Of a stretch of DNA of 64,000 bases, positions 25,364 through 32,569 are shown one piece after another. The notes beneath the pieces are model-generated. The model worked only from the letters and a program-made list of their open reading frames with translations. It had not been told where the DNA came from and ran no database searches. This DNA comes from Gordonia spumicola. GTDB taxonomy: Bacteria > Actinomycetota > Actinomycetes > Mycobacteriales > Mycobacteriaceae. How positions within the stretch are numbered: the first letter of the stretch is position 1; the number at the start of each line of letters is the position of its first letter. The stretch lies in assembly GCF_009932475.1 (NCBI RefSeq), contig NZ_BJOV01000003.1, forward strand, positions 992,001-1,056,000. The letters run 5' to 3'. A program made the translations under genes and the position numbers.

Positions 25364-27373
25364 TCACACCTGGATCGGCGGGTAGAGCTGTTCCATCGTG
25401 TACTGGCGGTTGCGTCTGGCGGCCCAGGAGCTGATCGCGAGGGCTCCGACCATGACTCCGGCGAGCACGGCGACGCTGATCCCGAGGCGGTGGTCCACGC
25501 CTCCGGAGATCAGTTGCCGCATGCCGGTGACGGCATAGCCCATCGGGTCGAACGGGTGCAGGACCTGTGCCGGTTTCGCCGTCGTCTCGACCGGGTATAT
25601 GCCGCCGGACGCGACTATCTGCACCATCAGGAACGCGAGCGACACGACTCGTCCGACGGCGACGCCGAGCACCGAGTTGAACATCTGTATCAACGCCAGG
25701 AAGGCGCCGGACACCAGCAGCATGAACCCGATCATCCCGATCGGGTGCGCCGGGTCGAGGCCGACCGCGAAGTGCGCGACGACGAACATCACGATCACCT
25801 GCGCGACCGCGATCAGCACGGCGGGCCAGTACGACGCCAGGACGGTCCGCAGTCCGCCGAGACCGCCGACGATGGGCCGCACCTGCAGCGGCTTGATCAT
25901 CATCCAGATGATGATGGTGCCGATGAACATGGCGAGCGGCAGGAAGAACGGGGCGAAACCCGCGCCGAACGTCGGAGCCTTGTTGTGGGTGTACTGGGTC
26001 AGCGCGACCGGCTGAGACAAGTTGGACGCCGTCTTCTGGCGTTGCGTCTGATCGCCGAAGTCGGGGATCTGCTTGACGCCGTCGCCGAGGCCCGCCGCGA
26101 GCTGGTCGGCGCCCGCGACCAGTTTCGGCGTGCCGTCCGCCAACTGCCGCGCACCCGCCGCGAGACGCTGACTGCCGTCGGTGAGCTGGATCAGGCCGGA
26201 GTTCAGGGCGGCGGAACCGTCGGCGAGCTGATTCGCGCCGTCGGTGAGCTGCCCCAGCTTGCCCGCGAGCTGACCGTTCTCCAGCATCGCCAGCATCCCG
26301 ACGAGGCCCGAGTCCTTGTCACCGAGCTGCTGGGACAGGGCCCGCGACTGCTCCGACAGATCGTTGACGCGCTGCGTCGTCGCCCGGTCGACGCCCTGCG
26401 TCCGCAGGAACGTCTGCACCGGCTTCAGCGAGTTCGCCAGCGCACGGGCAGCCGGATCCCGACTGCTCCGCAACTGGGTCATCACACCCGACAGGGCCTG
26501 CTCGGCCTGCGACTGGCCGGCCCCGACCTGCCCGACGGCGTCGAGCACCGTCGATGCGTCCCGCGTCAGACGTGCCGCGTCCGCGACGTACCTGGTGGGT
26601 TTGATCCCCGAGTCGGCCACTTGGCGCAGGGTGGAGGTGAGCGGTCCCGCGGCCGAATTGATCCCGGCCGCCAGCTGCGACGCGCCGTCGGCCAGGCGAG
26701 CCGACCCGTCGCGCGCGGTGACCATGTTGGTCGCGAGTTCGGTCGCGCCGTCGGACAACTGCTGCGCGCCGTCGTCGGCCGTCGCCAGCCCCGCGGCCAG
26801 CTGATCGGCGCCGTCGGCGGCCTTCGTCAGCCCGGCGCCCGCCGACGTGAGTCCGACGAGCACCTGGTCGACTGCCTGCTGCCCGATCTTGTCGTTGAGC
26901 GTCGCGGTGACCTGCGCGGCGGCGTTCTGGCCGATGACGCCCGCGAGGTAGCTGTTGGCGTCGTTGAACTGGAAGTCGACCTTCGCCTTGTGCGGGTCCT
27001 TCGTCGTCGCCGACGCGATGGACGCGCTGAAGTCCTTCGGGATGGTGATCGTGAAGTAGTAGCGGCCGTGCGCGAGGCCGTCCGCGGCGTCGGCCGCGTC
27101 CGTCACGTGGACACCGAGCTTCCCGGACGCGACGAGTTCGGTCTCCACCTGCTCGCCCGCGTTCAAGGACTCACCCTGTGCCGACGCGCCGACGTCTTCG
27201 TTGACGAGCGCGACGGGCACCTTCGCGACCTCGTCGAACGGGTTCCAGAACACCCACAGGTACATGGCGCCGTACAGCAGCGGCATCAGGATCACGGTGA
27301 CGATCGCGATGCGTGGCATCGCACCCTTCGAGTACCGTTTGAGCTCGGTTCCGAGCGACATTCCCGCCAGCAT
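25364..27373 (-). CDS. YhgE/Pip-family membrane permease
   Basis: 669 residues. One N-terminal helix (IAIVTVILMPLLYGAMYLWV) is followed by NPFDEVAKVPVALVNEDVGA, the YhgE/Pip signature. A long extracytoplasmic domain then contains repeated units such as LADGASQLAAG, LTDGANQLADGS and LADGTPKLVAGADQL, which form a helical stalk. Five or six C-terminal helices (from FAPFFLPLAMFIGTIIIWMM) make an ABC-2-type permease. Relatives include phage infection protein Pip and components of type VII-like or lipid transport; the substrate is unknown. The start overlaps the upstream ATPase stop, so the two form an operon. Confidence 0.88.
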   Translation of the reverse strand: MLAGMSLGTELKRYSKGAMPRIAIVTVILMPLLYGAMYLWVFWNPFDEVAKVPVALVNEDVGASAQGESLNAGEQVETELVASGKLGVHVTDAADAADGLAHGRYYFTITIPKDFSASIASATTKDPHKAKVDFQFNDANSYLAGVIGQNAAAQVTATLNDKIGQQAVDQVLVGLTSAGAGLTKAADGADQLAAGLATADDGAQQLSDGATELATNMVTARDGSARLADGASQLAAGINSAAGPLTSTLRQVADSGIKPTRYVADAARLTRDASTVLDAVGQVGAGQSQAEQALSGVMTQLRSSRDPAARALANSLKPVQTFLRTQGVDRATTQRVNDLSEQSRALSQQLGDKDSGLVGMLAMLENGQLAGKLGQLTDGANQLADGSAALNSGLIQLTDGSQRLAAGARQLADGTPKLVAGADQLAAGLGDGVKQIPDFGDQTQRQKTASNLSQPVALTQYTHNKAPTFGAGFAPFFLPLAMFIGTIIIWMMIKPLQVRPIVGGLGGLRTVLASYWPAVLIAVAQVIVMFVVAHFAVGLDPAHPIGMIGFMLLVSGAFLALIQMFNSVLGVAVGRVVSLAFLMVQIVASGGIYPVETTAKPAQVLHPFDPMGYAVTGMRQLISGGVDHRLGISVAVLAGVMVGALAISSWAARRNRQYTMEQLYPPIQV

Positions 27374-28071
27374 CAGCGTCTCCCTTCCACCGCGGTGAGT
27401 TCGTCGTGCGTCAGATTCGGCACGTCGACGACAAGCCGGTGACCGAGGTCGGCGGGCAGCGGGTTGACGGTCGACGTGACGACCGTCCGATCGCGACCGA
27501 GGTCGACGAGTCGTCGCACGAGGGTCTTCTGGTTGTCATCGCTGGTGACCTGGTCGATGCTGCCGATCACCAGCAGCGGGGGCCGCTTCGTGTCGGCGAG
27601 TGCGATCCTCAGGAGCATGCGGTCGAGCTCGGACAGGTCGTCGACGTAGTCGTCGAGTCCGGGCAGTGGGAGGTCGCCGAACGCGGGCCGGCAGACGCGT
27701 TCGAGGTCGCCCGCGTCCGCCTTGCCGATGAGCCGGTACCAGGGGGCGTCCCACCGGACCTGTTCGGTGATGAGGTCGACAACACGCACGGCGTTGTAGA
27801 CGGCGTCGAGTTCGTCGATGGCCGCGAGCCCCGCGACGGCGAAGATCTGTTTCGCCGAGGTGCGGCCGAACACCGACAGGTGGCCGGTCTTCGGCTTCAT
27901 TCGGCCCGCGAGCGTCATCTGCAGCGCGGTCCGGCCCGATCCGGCCGGTCCGCGCAGAACGGTGAGGCCGCCCGCGGGGACGTCGAGGTCGATGGGGCCG
28001 TAGACCGGCCCCCAGGGTCCTCGTTGTGTGATCCCCCGTGCGACGATTGCCGATTCTTCAGCACTGGTCAT
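27373..28071 (-). CDS. ABC-type ATP-binding protein with degenerate motifs, partner of YhgE/Pip
   Basis: 232 residues. The fold is ABC-like (PIDLDVPAGGLTVLRGPAGS), but Walker A reads GPAGSGRTAL with Arg replacing the invariant Lys. The signature region is DLSELDRMLLRIALAD instead of LSGGQ, and Walker B is LLVIGSIDQ without the usual Asp-Glu pair. ATP hydrolysis is therefore doubtful; a binding or regulatory role is possible. The ATG at 28071 is preceded by TACTGT and eight bases, suggesting a leaderless start. The stop overlaps the YhgE/Pip start, so the proteins probably form a complex. Confidence 0.82.
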   Translation of the reverse strand: MTSAEESAIVARGITQRGPWGPVYGPIDLDVPAGGLTVLRGPAGSGRTALQMTLAGRMKPKTGHLSVFGRTSAKQIFAVAGLAAIDELDAVYNAVRVVDLITEQVRWDAPWYRLIGKADAGDLERVCRPAFGDLPLPGLDDYVDDLSELDRMLLRIALADTKRPPLLVIGSIDQVTSDDNQKTLVRRLVDLGRDRTVVTSTVNPLPADLGHRLVVDVPNLTHDELTAVEGRR

Positions 28072-28164
28072 GCCTACGAACAGTAGGCTACGTACGCCCT
28101 GGTCACGACCCTGACAGGCCGCCACGTGTGCGAACAGACGTTGTCAGAAAGCCGGTGTCTCAGG

Positions 28165-28551
28165 TCACGACGCTCGACGGGCGGCGTACACCGCCTCGTA
28201 TCTGCGCTTTGCGGCGTCCGCCTCGTCGCGCTGCCGCTGGGTGAGTGGCGAGTTGCCGAGTCCGTGTTGCTGGAGACGTCGGACGCGGTTCTGATCCTTG
28301 TACGAGACGGAGAAGACGAACGCGAGGGTCGCCGCGAGCAGGACCATCAGCGCCCGGATCCACCACTCTCCGTCGAAGCCGAAGTAGAACGCGAGATAGA
28401 TCGGCGAGAAGCAGAACTGCGTGCGGATCAGGTGCCGCGGGGTGGCGAAGCGGCCGGTGAGATCGTTGCGGACCCAGTCGTGCTGTGCCTCGGGGAGCTT
28501 CGCGCCATAGGCGTAGGCGATCCACTGCAGCGGGTTCGGGCGAGCGCTCAT
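28165..28551 (-). CDS. DUF5313 family membrane protein
   Basis: 128 residues. The opening NPLQWIAYAYGAKLPEAQHD and WVRNDLTGRFATPRHLIRTQ match DUF5313, a family I know only from mycolata. Two hydrophobic segments follow (FSPIYLAFYFGF and ALMVLLAATLAFVFSVSY), then a charged C-terminal helix. Function unknown. It is divergent from a MarR regulator and shares a promoter region with palindromes. Confidence 0.8.
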   Translation of the reverse strand: MSARPNPLQWIAYAYGAKLPEAQHDWVRNDLTGRFATPRHLIRTQFCFSPIYLAFYFGFDGEWWIRALMVLLAATLAFVFSVSYKDQNRVRRLQQHGLGNSPLTQRQRDEADAAKRRYEAVYAARRAS

Positions 28552-28582
28552 CTCCGGGTCCTCACAGACGTCGATTCAAGTA

Positions 28583-28630
28583 GTGCGCTATTGAATATTG
28601 CACGAATCAATGCGCGATTCAATAGTGCAC
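28583..28630. promoter_or_regulatory. Palindromic operator region between DUF5313 and the OhrR-like MarR gene
   Basis: GTGCGCTATTGAAT (28583-28596) and ATTCAATAGTGCAC (28617-28630) are inverted repeats matching at 13 of 14 positions, with a 20-base spacer holding another ATTGCAC/GAATCAAT motif. The downstream MarR protein probably autoregulates here. Confidence 0.65.
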
Positions 28631-28655
28631 GATCGATTGGAGCTAGACTGTGTCC

Positions 28656-29111
28656 ATGAGCACTGTGATCGACGGCAATCCCCTCGAACTGCACCGGCAG
28701 GTCTGCTTCGCGCTCGCCGTCGCCAACCGGTCGGTGCTCAAGATCTACCGCCGAGTCCTCGATCCCCTCGGGCTCACACACCCGCAATACCTGGTGATGC
28801 TGGCGCTCTGGGAGGACTCCCCCCTGCCGGTGAAGGACATCGGACGCCTCCTGCAGCTCGACTCGGCGACGCTGTCACCCCTGCTCAAGCGGCTCGAGGC
28901 CGGCGGTCTGATCACCCGTCGACGCAACGCCGACGACGAGCGGATCGTCGAGATCCTGCTCACCGACGCGGGCGCGGCCCTGCGCGAACAGGCACTGAGC
29001 ATCCCCGGGCAGGTAGTCGACGCACTCGGCGTCGATCTGTCCGACCTCGAGGAACTCCACGCCGTACTGACCAAGGTCAACGCCGCGGCCCTCCGCGCAG
29101 ATGGAACATGA
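28656..29111 (+). CDS. MarR-family regulator, OhrR-like
   Basis: 151 residues. LHRQVCFALAVANRSVLKIY with LDPLGLTHPQYLVMLALWED is the pattern of OhrR organic-peroxide sensors, including a cysteine at residue 17 that corresponds to the reactive N-terminal Cys. The winged helix is at LDSATLSPLLKRLEAGGLIT and the wing at RRRNADDERIV. No ohr gene is adjacent, so the sensed signal may differ. The ATG at 28656 follows TAGACT closely, fitting a leaderless mRNA; GTG 28650 is an alternative. It may control DUF5313 or the aromatic island beginning with ridA. Confidence 0.87.
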   Translation: MSTVIDGNPLELHRQVCFALAVANRSVLKIYRRVLDPLGLTHPQYLVMLALWEDSPLPVKDIGRLLQLDSATLSPLLKRLEAGGLITRRRNADDERIVEILLTDAGAALREQALSIPGQVVDALGVDLSDLEELHAVLTKVNAAALRADGT

Positions 29112-29142
29112 GCGCCGGCAGCGCAAACCAGAAACCTTGCAA

Positions 29143-29155
29143 TCAAGTATTTGAG
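29143..29155. promoter_or_regulatory. Class A operator before ridA
   Basis: TCAAGTATTTGAG, a palindrome TCAA-GTAT-TTGA, 43 bases before the ridA start. CTCAAGTATT also occurs at 38110 and 38141, and CTCAAGTGTTGAG at 41137, in front of other genes of the island. It is probably a MarR-type site. Confidence 0.65.
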
Positions 29156-29197
29156 TACTAAACTAAAGAGAGGATCCCCGAACGAATCGAGAGCGAC

Positions 29198-29563
29198 ATG
29201 ACCGCCACCACCTCCGCCAACCATCCGTACAGCCCGGCATACCGGGCGGGCGACCACGTCTACGTCTCAGGGGCGCTATCGGTCGACGTCGACTACCAGC
29301 CCGTTCCCGGCAGGGACGAGGCGCTCGACGCCGCGGTAGCCCGAATGAGCGACCGCCTGTCCACCGCCGGAGCAACACTCTCCGACGTGGTAAAACTGAC
29401 CTACTTCGTGACCGACCTCTCGTTGCGGGAAGAAGCGAACCGGCAGTTCGAGCGTCTCTTCGCCGTTCCGAGACCTGCCCGCACCTTCCTCGAAGTGAGT
29501 GCGCTCCCGTACGGTGCGACCGTGGAGATCGACGCCATAGCCGTCACCACCGACCACTCGTGA
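29198..29563 (+). CDS. RidA/YjgF/YER057c family protein
   Basis: 121 residues. YSPAYRAGDHVYVSGALSVD, the central TLSDVVKLTYFVTDL and the C-terminal PARTFLEVSALPYGATVEID carry the family's core. Members hydrolyse enamines/imines or deaminate 2-aminomuconate. The usual Arg of the active site (R in PARTF) and Glu near the end (VEID) are present. It leads the aromatic island and is overlapped by a MarR gene, so it likely deaminates or detoxifies an intermediate of that pathway. No ATG alternative upstream is credible. Confidence 0.88.
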   Translation: MTATTSANHPYSPAYRAGDHVYVSGALSVDVDYQPVPGRDEALDAAVARMSDRLSTAGATLSDVVKLTYFVTDLSLREEANRQFERLFAVPRPARTFLEVSALPYGATVEIDAIAVTTDHS

Positions 29564-29604
29564 TCGAAGCGTCGGCCGACATCACGACCCGAAGGGATGA
29601 GCGA

Positions 29605-30144
29605 GTGCCCGAGCACGACCTACCACCGGACGCCGTCGACCACGCGATCGCGCAGTGGGCGCAGGAACGGCCGACGCTGGACGTGTCGGCACTCGAGGTC
29701 TTCGGCCGACTCCATCGCACCTACCTGCGGTATCAATCGTCCATGTCGACGCTGTTCGCCCAGTACGACCTGAACACGGCGTCGTTCGACGTGCTCGCCG
29801 CCCTCCGCCGGTCGGGGCCGCCGTTCCGCATGACCTCGACGGAACTGGCCCGCACCATGCTCGTCACGACGGGCGGGGTCACGCTCCGTGTCGATCGTCT
29901 CGAGAAGTCCGGCCTGGTGGAACGTCAACGCGACGCCGACGACCGGCGGGTGGTGTACGTCTGCCTGACCACCACCGGACTCCGGCTGATCGACGACGCG
30001 GCCACCGCGCACTTCCAGAACGAACTCGTCCTGCTCGACGGGTTGACCGACACCGATCAGCGGCAGCTCGCTCGTCTGCTCCGCGCCCTGGAGTCGTCCA
30101 TCCACGACGCCGAGAACCGGCTCGACGAGCCCGACTCCGCCTGA
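29605..30144 (+). CDS. MarR-family regulator of the aromatic island
   Basis: 179 residues from GTG 29605, which has AAGGGA seven bases upstream; an in-frame GTG at 29560 overlapping the ridA stop would add 15 residues. LDVSALEVFGRLHRTYLRYQ leads into the winged helix (MTSTELARTMLVTTGGVTLR, VDRLEKSGLVERQRDADDRR). This is the pattern of MarR regulators of aromatic-acid catabolism. It probably binds the class A or class B operators shared across the island and is released by an aromatic acid or CoA ligand. A strong terminator follows. Confidence 0.88.
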   Translation: MPEHDLPPDAVDHAIAQWAQERPTLDVSALEVFGRLHRTYLRYQSSMSTLFAQYDLNTASFDVLAALRRSGPPFRMTSTELARTMLVTTGGVTLRVDRLEKSGLVERQRDADDRRVVYVCLTTTGLRLIDDAATAHFQNELVLLDGLTDTDQRQLARLLRALESSIHDAENRLDEPDSA

Positions 30145-30164
30145 CCGCGAGACTGCAGGCGACA

Positions 30165-30204
30165 ACGATGCGGCCGCCGGGATCACTCCCGGCGGCCGCA
30201 TCGT
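30165..30204. terminator. 18-bp perfect hairpin between convergent MarR and Rieske genes
   Basis: The left arm 30165-30182 and right arm 30187-30204 are perfectly complementary with loop TCAC (core GATGCGGCCGCCGGGA). It ends transcription from both sides. Confidence 0.9.
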
Positions 30205-30207
30205 ACG

Positions 30208-31239
30208 TCATGCGTTCGCGAGACGTTTCGCCTGTTCTTCGGCCTGATTCCGGTACATGCGCCGCAGCCGGATCACACCGAGGTCGTGCTGATACAGGTT
30301 CTCGGCCTGATCGGCGTCGGCCGCCATGTGTTCGAGCATGACGCGGTCCTGCTCCAGCACCGCCCAATGGCGGGCCTCGAGCGTCGTCTTGTAGAGGAAC
30401 CGCCACACGTCGCGCTCCCAGCCGCTCACTCTGCGGTAGCGCCAGAAGAACGTCGCCGTCTTGGTCGCGTCGATCGGCGTCGCCATTCCCACGATGCCGA
30501 ACGATCCGCCGGGACCCGCCGTGGCCGGGTACGGGATCTCCAGGTCCACCCAGTCGACACCGGTCCGACAGAACTCGACCCAGTCGAAGTTCACACCGCG
30601 CTGATCGGTCTTCTCGAAGAAGAAGCCGCGGTCGGTCTCACGGATGCGGAACCGTGCCGAGGTGGCGCCGCCCGCCATCGAGTGCGACTCGTGGTGGAGG
30701 AAGGCTCCATGCATCGGGTCGAGGAGATTCTCCAGGGCGAAGCGCCACGGCGTGTCCCACTCGACGTAGCAGAGGAATGCGGAGATGTCGTCGTCGGCGA
30801 GCCGCTCGGGGACGTCGAGAGGCCCCGGCTCGGCCTCGGGATCGGTGCCGAACCACGCCAGGATCGCTCCGCCGACTTCGCGAATCGGCAAGCTCCTGAC
30901 CAGCTTCTTCCCTTCGAGGTTGCATCCCGGCATGCCGGGTACGGCGAGCACGGTTCCGTCGCCGCCCACCTGAACGCCGTGGTACTGGCAGGCGATGCGG
31001 TCACCGAGATGCATGCCCTGCGACAGCGGCGCACCGCGGTGGGGGCATCGGTCGGCGAGCATCCGCACCTGTCCGTCGGACTGACGGAACAGCACCCACT
31101 GCTCACCGAGCCGTTCAAGCTTCCGAATGGCGCCGCGTTCGATCCAGTCGGACGGGCAGACGGCGTGCCATTGGTCGCGCATACCGGTGGCGAAGATGTC
31201 ATCGGCGGACAATGCACCTGGACTGTAGACGCGGGCCAT
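30208..31239 (-). CDS. Rieske non-haem iron oxygenase, single-component-oxygenase (VanA/PobA-like)
   Basis: 343 residues. The Rieske 2Fe-2S ligands are Cys65 and His67 (CPHRGA) and Cys84 and His87 (CQYHG). The mononuclear iron site appears as ENLLDPMHGAFLHH, with Asp174 bridging and His177 and His182 as ligands. Length and lack of a beta subunit point to the vanillate O-demethylase/phenoxybenzoate dioxygenase type, which hydroxylates or demethylates aromatic acids. Electrons would come from the reductase two genes upstream. Two ATGs, 31242 and 31239, are possible; the latter gives better spacing to GGAGG. It overlaps the 77-residue HTH-like gene. Confidence 0.92.
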   Translation of the reverse strand: MARVYSPGALSADDIFATGMRDQWHAVCPSDWIERGAIRKLERLGEQWVLFRQSDGQVRMLADRCPHRGAPLSQGMHLGDRIACQYHGVQVGGDGTVLAVPGMPGCNLEGKKLVRSLPIREVGGAILAWFGTDPEAEPGPLDVPERLADDDISAFLCYVEWDTPWRFALENLLDPMHGAFLHHESHSMAGGATSARFRIRETDRGFFFEKTDQRGVNFDWVEFCRTGVDWVDLEIPYPATAGPGGSFGIVGMATPIDATKTATFFWRYRRVSGWERDVWRFLYKTTLEARHWAVLEQDRVMLEHMAADADQAENLYQHDLGVIRLRRMYRNQAEEQAKRLANA

Positions 31240-31472
31240 CATCGGCCTCCGTTTCCTGAGTTCGCGAGCCGAGCGATCTCGACCTGGAACGACTCCTGCG
31301 ACCACGGTGTGCCGTCAGGACCGACGATGCCGATGTCGTTGAGGCCTTCGACGAGGGCTTCGAGGGTGTGCCCCCCGTCGCCGAAGACCTCTTCGATCGC
31401 CTTGGCGAGTCGGGACTCGTACGGCGTCGGATCGGTTATACGTGCCTGATCAGGCACCAGATACAGACTCAT
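31239..31472 (-). CDS. Small recombinase-like helix-turn-helix protein tied to the Rieske operon
   Basis: 77 residues. LAKAIEEVFGDGGHTLEALV, then EGLNDIGIVGPDGTPWSQES and FQVEIARLA, resembles the small HTH segment of serine recombinases (the GxxWs motif with flanking helices). Stand-alone proteins of this type are found in aromatic-oxygenase operons. It has no catalytic recombinase domain. GGAGGAG precedes the ATG. It lies 10 bases after the reductase and overlaps the oxygenase start. It may be an assembly factor or regulator; function is not established. Confidence 0.75.
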   Translation of the reverse strand: MSLYLVPDQARITDPTPYESRLAKAIEEVFGDGGHTLEALVEGLNDIGIVGPDGTPWSQESFQVEIARLANSGNGGR

Positions 31473-31482
31473 CGAACTCCTC

Positions 31483-32445
31483 CTAGAGATCGAGTACCAA
31501 TTCTTCGGACTGTGCGCGCGAGACGCAGATCATCATGGTTGCGCCGCTCTCCTGCTCGGAGGTCGACAAGACGAAGTCGCGGTGGTCGGGTACACCGCGC
31601 AGGACGCGGGTCTCACAACTTCCGCACATGCCTTCACGGCACGAGTTGGGGACGTCGACGCCCGCCCCTTCGAGTGCGTCGAGGATGGCGACGTCGGGAC
31701 CCACTTCGACGGTGACGTCGGACGCGTCGCACCGGACGGTGAAGCCGGTGTCGGCGCCCGGCTCATCCTCTTCGGCGCGCGCCTTGGGCTTGAATCGCTC
31801 GAGTCGGATCGCCTCCGCGTCCCACGCCTGGCCGCGCTGTTCGACGGCCGACAGGAGCCCTTCCGGACCACAGGTGTAGACGAGGGTGTCGACTCGCGGC
31901 TCGCCGATCAGCGCGTCCAGATCGAGGACGCCTTCCCGATCCTCACTGACTATCGAGACATTCTCGCCGTAGGCCTGCAACTCTCCGACGAACGCCATCG
32001 TCTCGCGGCTCCGACCTCCGTAGTGGAGTTCCCACTCGGCTCCGGAGCGGTGGGCTTGCGCGATCATCGGGAGCATCGGGGTGATGCCGATACCGCCCGC
32101 GACGAACACGTACTTGGGCGCGGCGAGCAGTTCGAAGTTGTTCCGGGGCGCACTGACCGACACGAGGTGGCCGGGACGCAGGTCGTCGTGCACGTAGCGA
32201 GATCCGCCGCGGGTGGCCGGGTCGCGGAGCACGCCGATCCGGTACCTCGTCTTGTCGGACGGGTCACCGCACAGCGAGTACTGGCGGACCAGGCCCTTCC
32301 CCAGGTGGATGTCGATGTGGGCGCCGGGAGTCCACTCGGGCAGCGAGCCGCCCGCGACGTCCTCCAGGTGCACCGACATGACTCCGTCGGCCTCCCACCG
32401 CATCGAGCGGACGAGGAGTTCCATCGTTCCGGTGTCCAGGTTCAT
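31483..32445 (-). CDS. Phthalate-dioxygenase-reductase-type NAD(P)H oxidoreductase (VanB-like)
   Basis: 320 residues in three parts. A flavin domain has RQYSLCGDP (flavin-binding RxYS). A nucleotide domain has VFVAGGIGITPMLPM and TCGPEGLL. The C-terminal plant-type ferredoxin holds a 2Fe-2S cluster with CREGMCGSC and a fourth Cys in MMICVSRA. It passes electrons from NAD(P)H to the Rieske oxygenase encoded downstream in the same operon. AAAGG precedes the ATG at 32445; the in-frame upstream ATG at 32481 falls within an operator. Class B palindromes control the promoter. Confidence 0.93.
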   Translation of the reverse strand: MNLDTGTMELLVRSMRWEADGVMSVHLEDVAGGSLPEWTPGAHIDIHLGKGLVRQYSLCGDPSDKTRYRIGVLRDPATRGGSRYVHDDLRPGHLVSVSAPRNNFELLAAPKYVFVAGGIGITPMLPMIAQAHRSGAEWELHYGGRSRETMAFVGELQAYGENVSIVSEDREGVLDLDALIGEPRVDTLVYTCGPEGLLSAVEQRGQAWDAEAIRLERFKPKARAEEDEPGADTGFTVRCDASDVTVEVGPDVAILDALEGAGVDVPNSCREGMCGSCETRVLRGVPDHRDFVLSTSEQESGATMMICVSRAQSEELVLDL

Positions 32446-32481
32446 TGCTCGACCTTTCCGAGCCGGCCCACAGTCGGGCAT

Positions 32482-32516
32482 TTAACTGAGTAGTTAATAG
32501 TTTAGCATTTAACTAT
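32482..32516. promoter_or_regulatory. Class B operators upstream of the reductase-Rieske operon
   Basis: TTAACT-GAGT-AGTTAA (32482-32497) is a perfect inverted repeat. A second half-site TTTAACTAT lies at 32508-32516. A related CTTAACTAT occurs at 42362-42370 before the flavin monooxygenase gene. The A/T-rich sites stand out in this GC-rich DNA. Confidence 0.6.
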
Positions 32517-32569
32517 GATGGGTGTCACAGCTTTTGCCGGACGAGTTCTCGGCGAAAGCTGTAGGCCAG

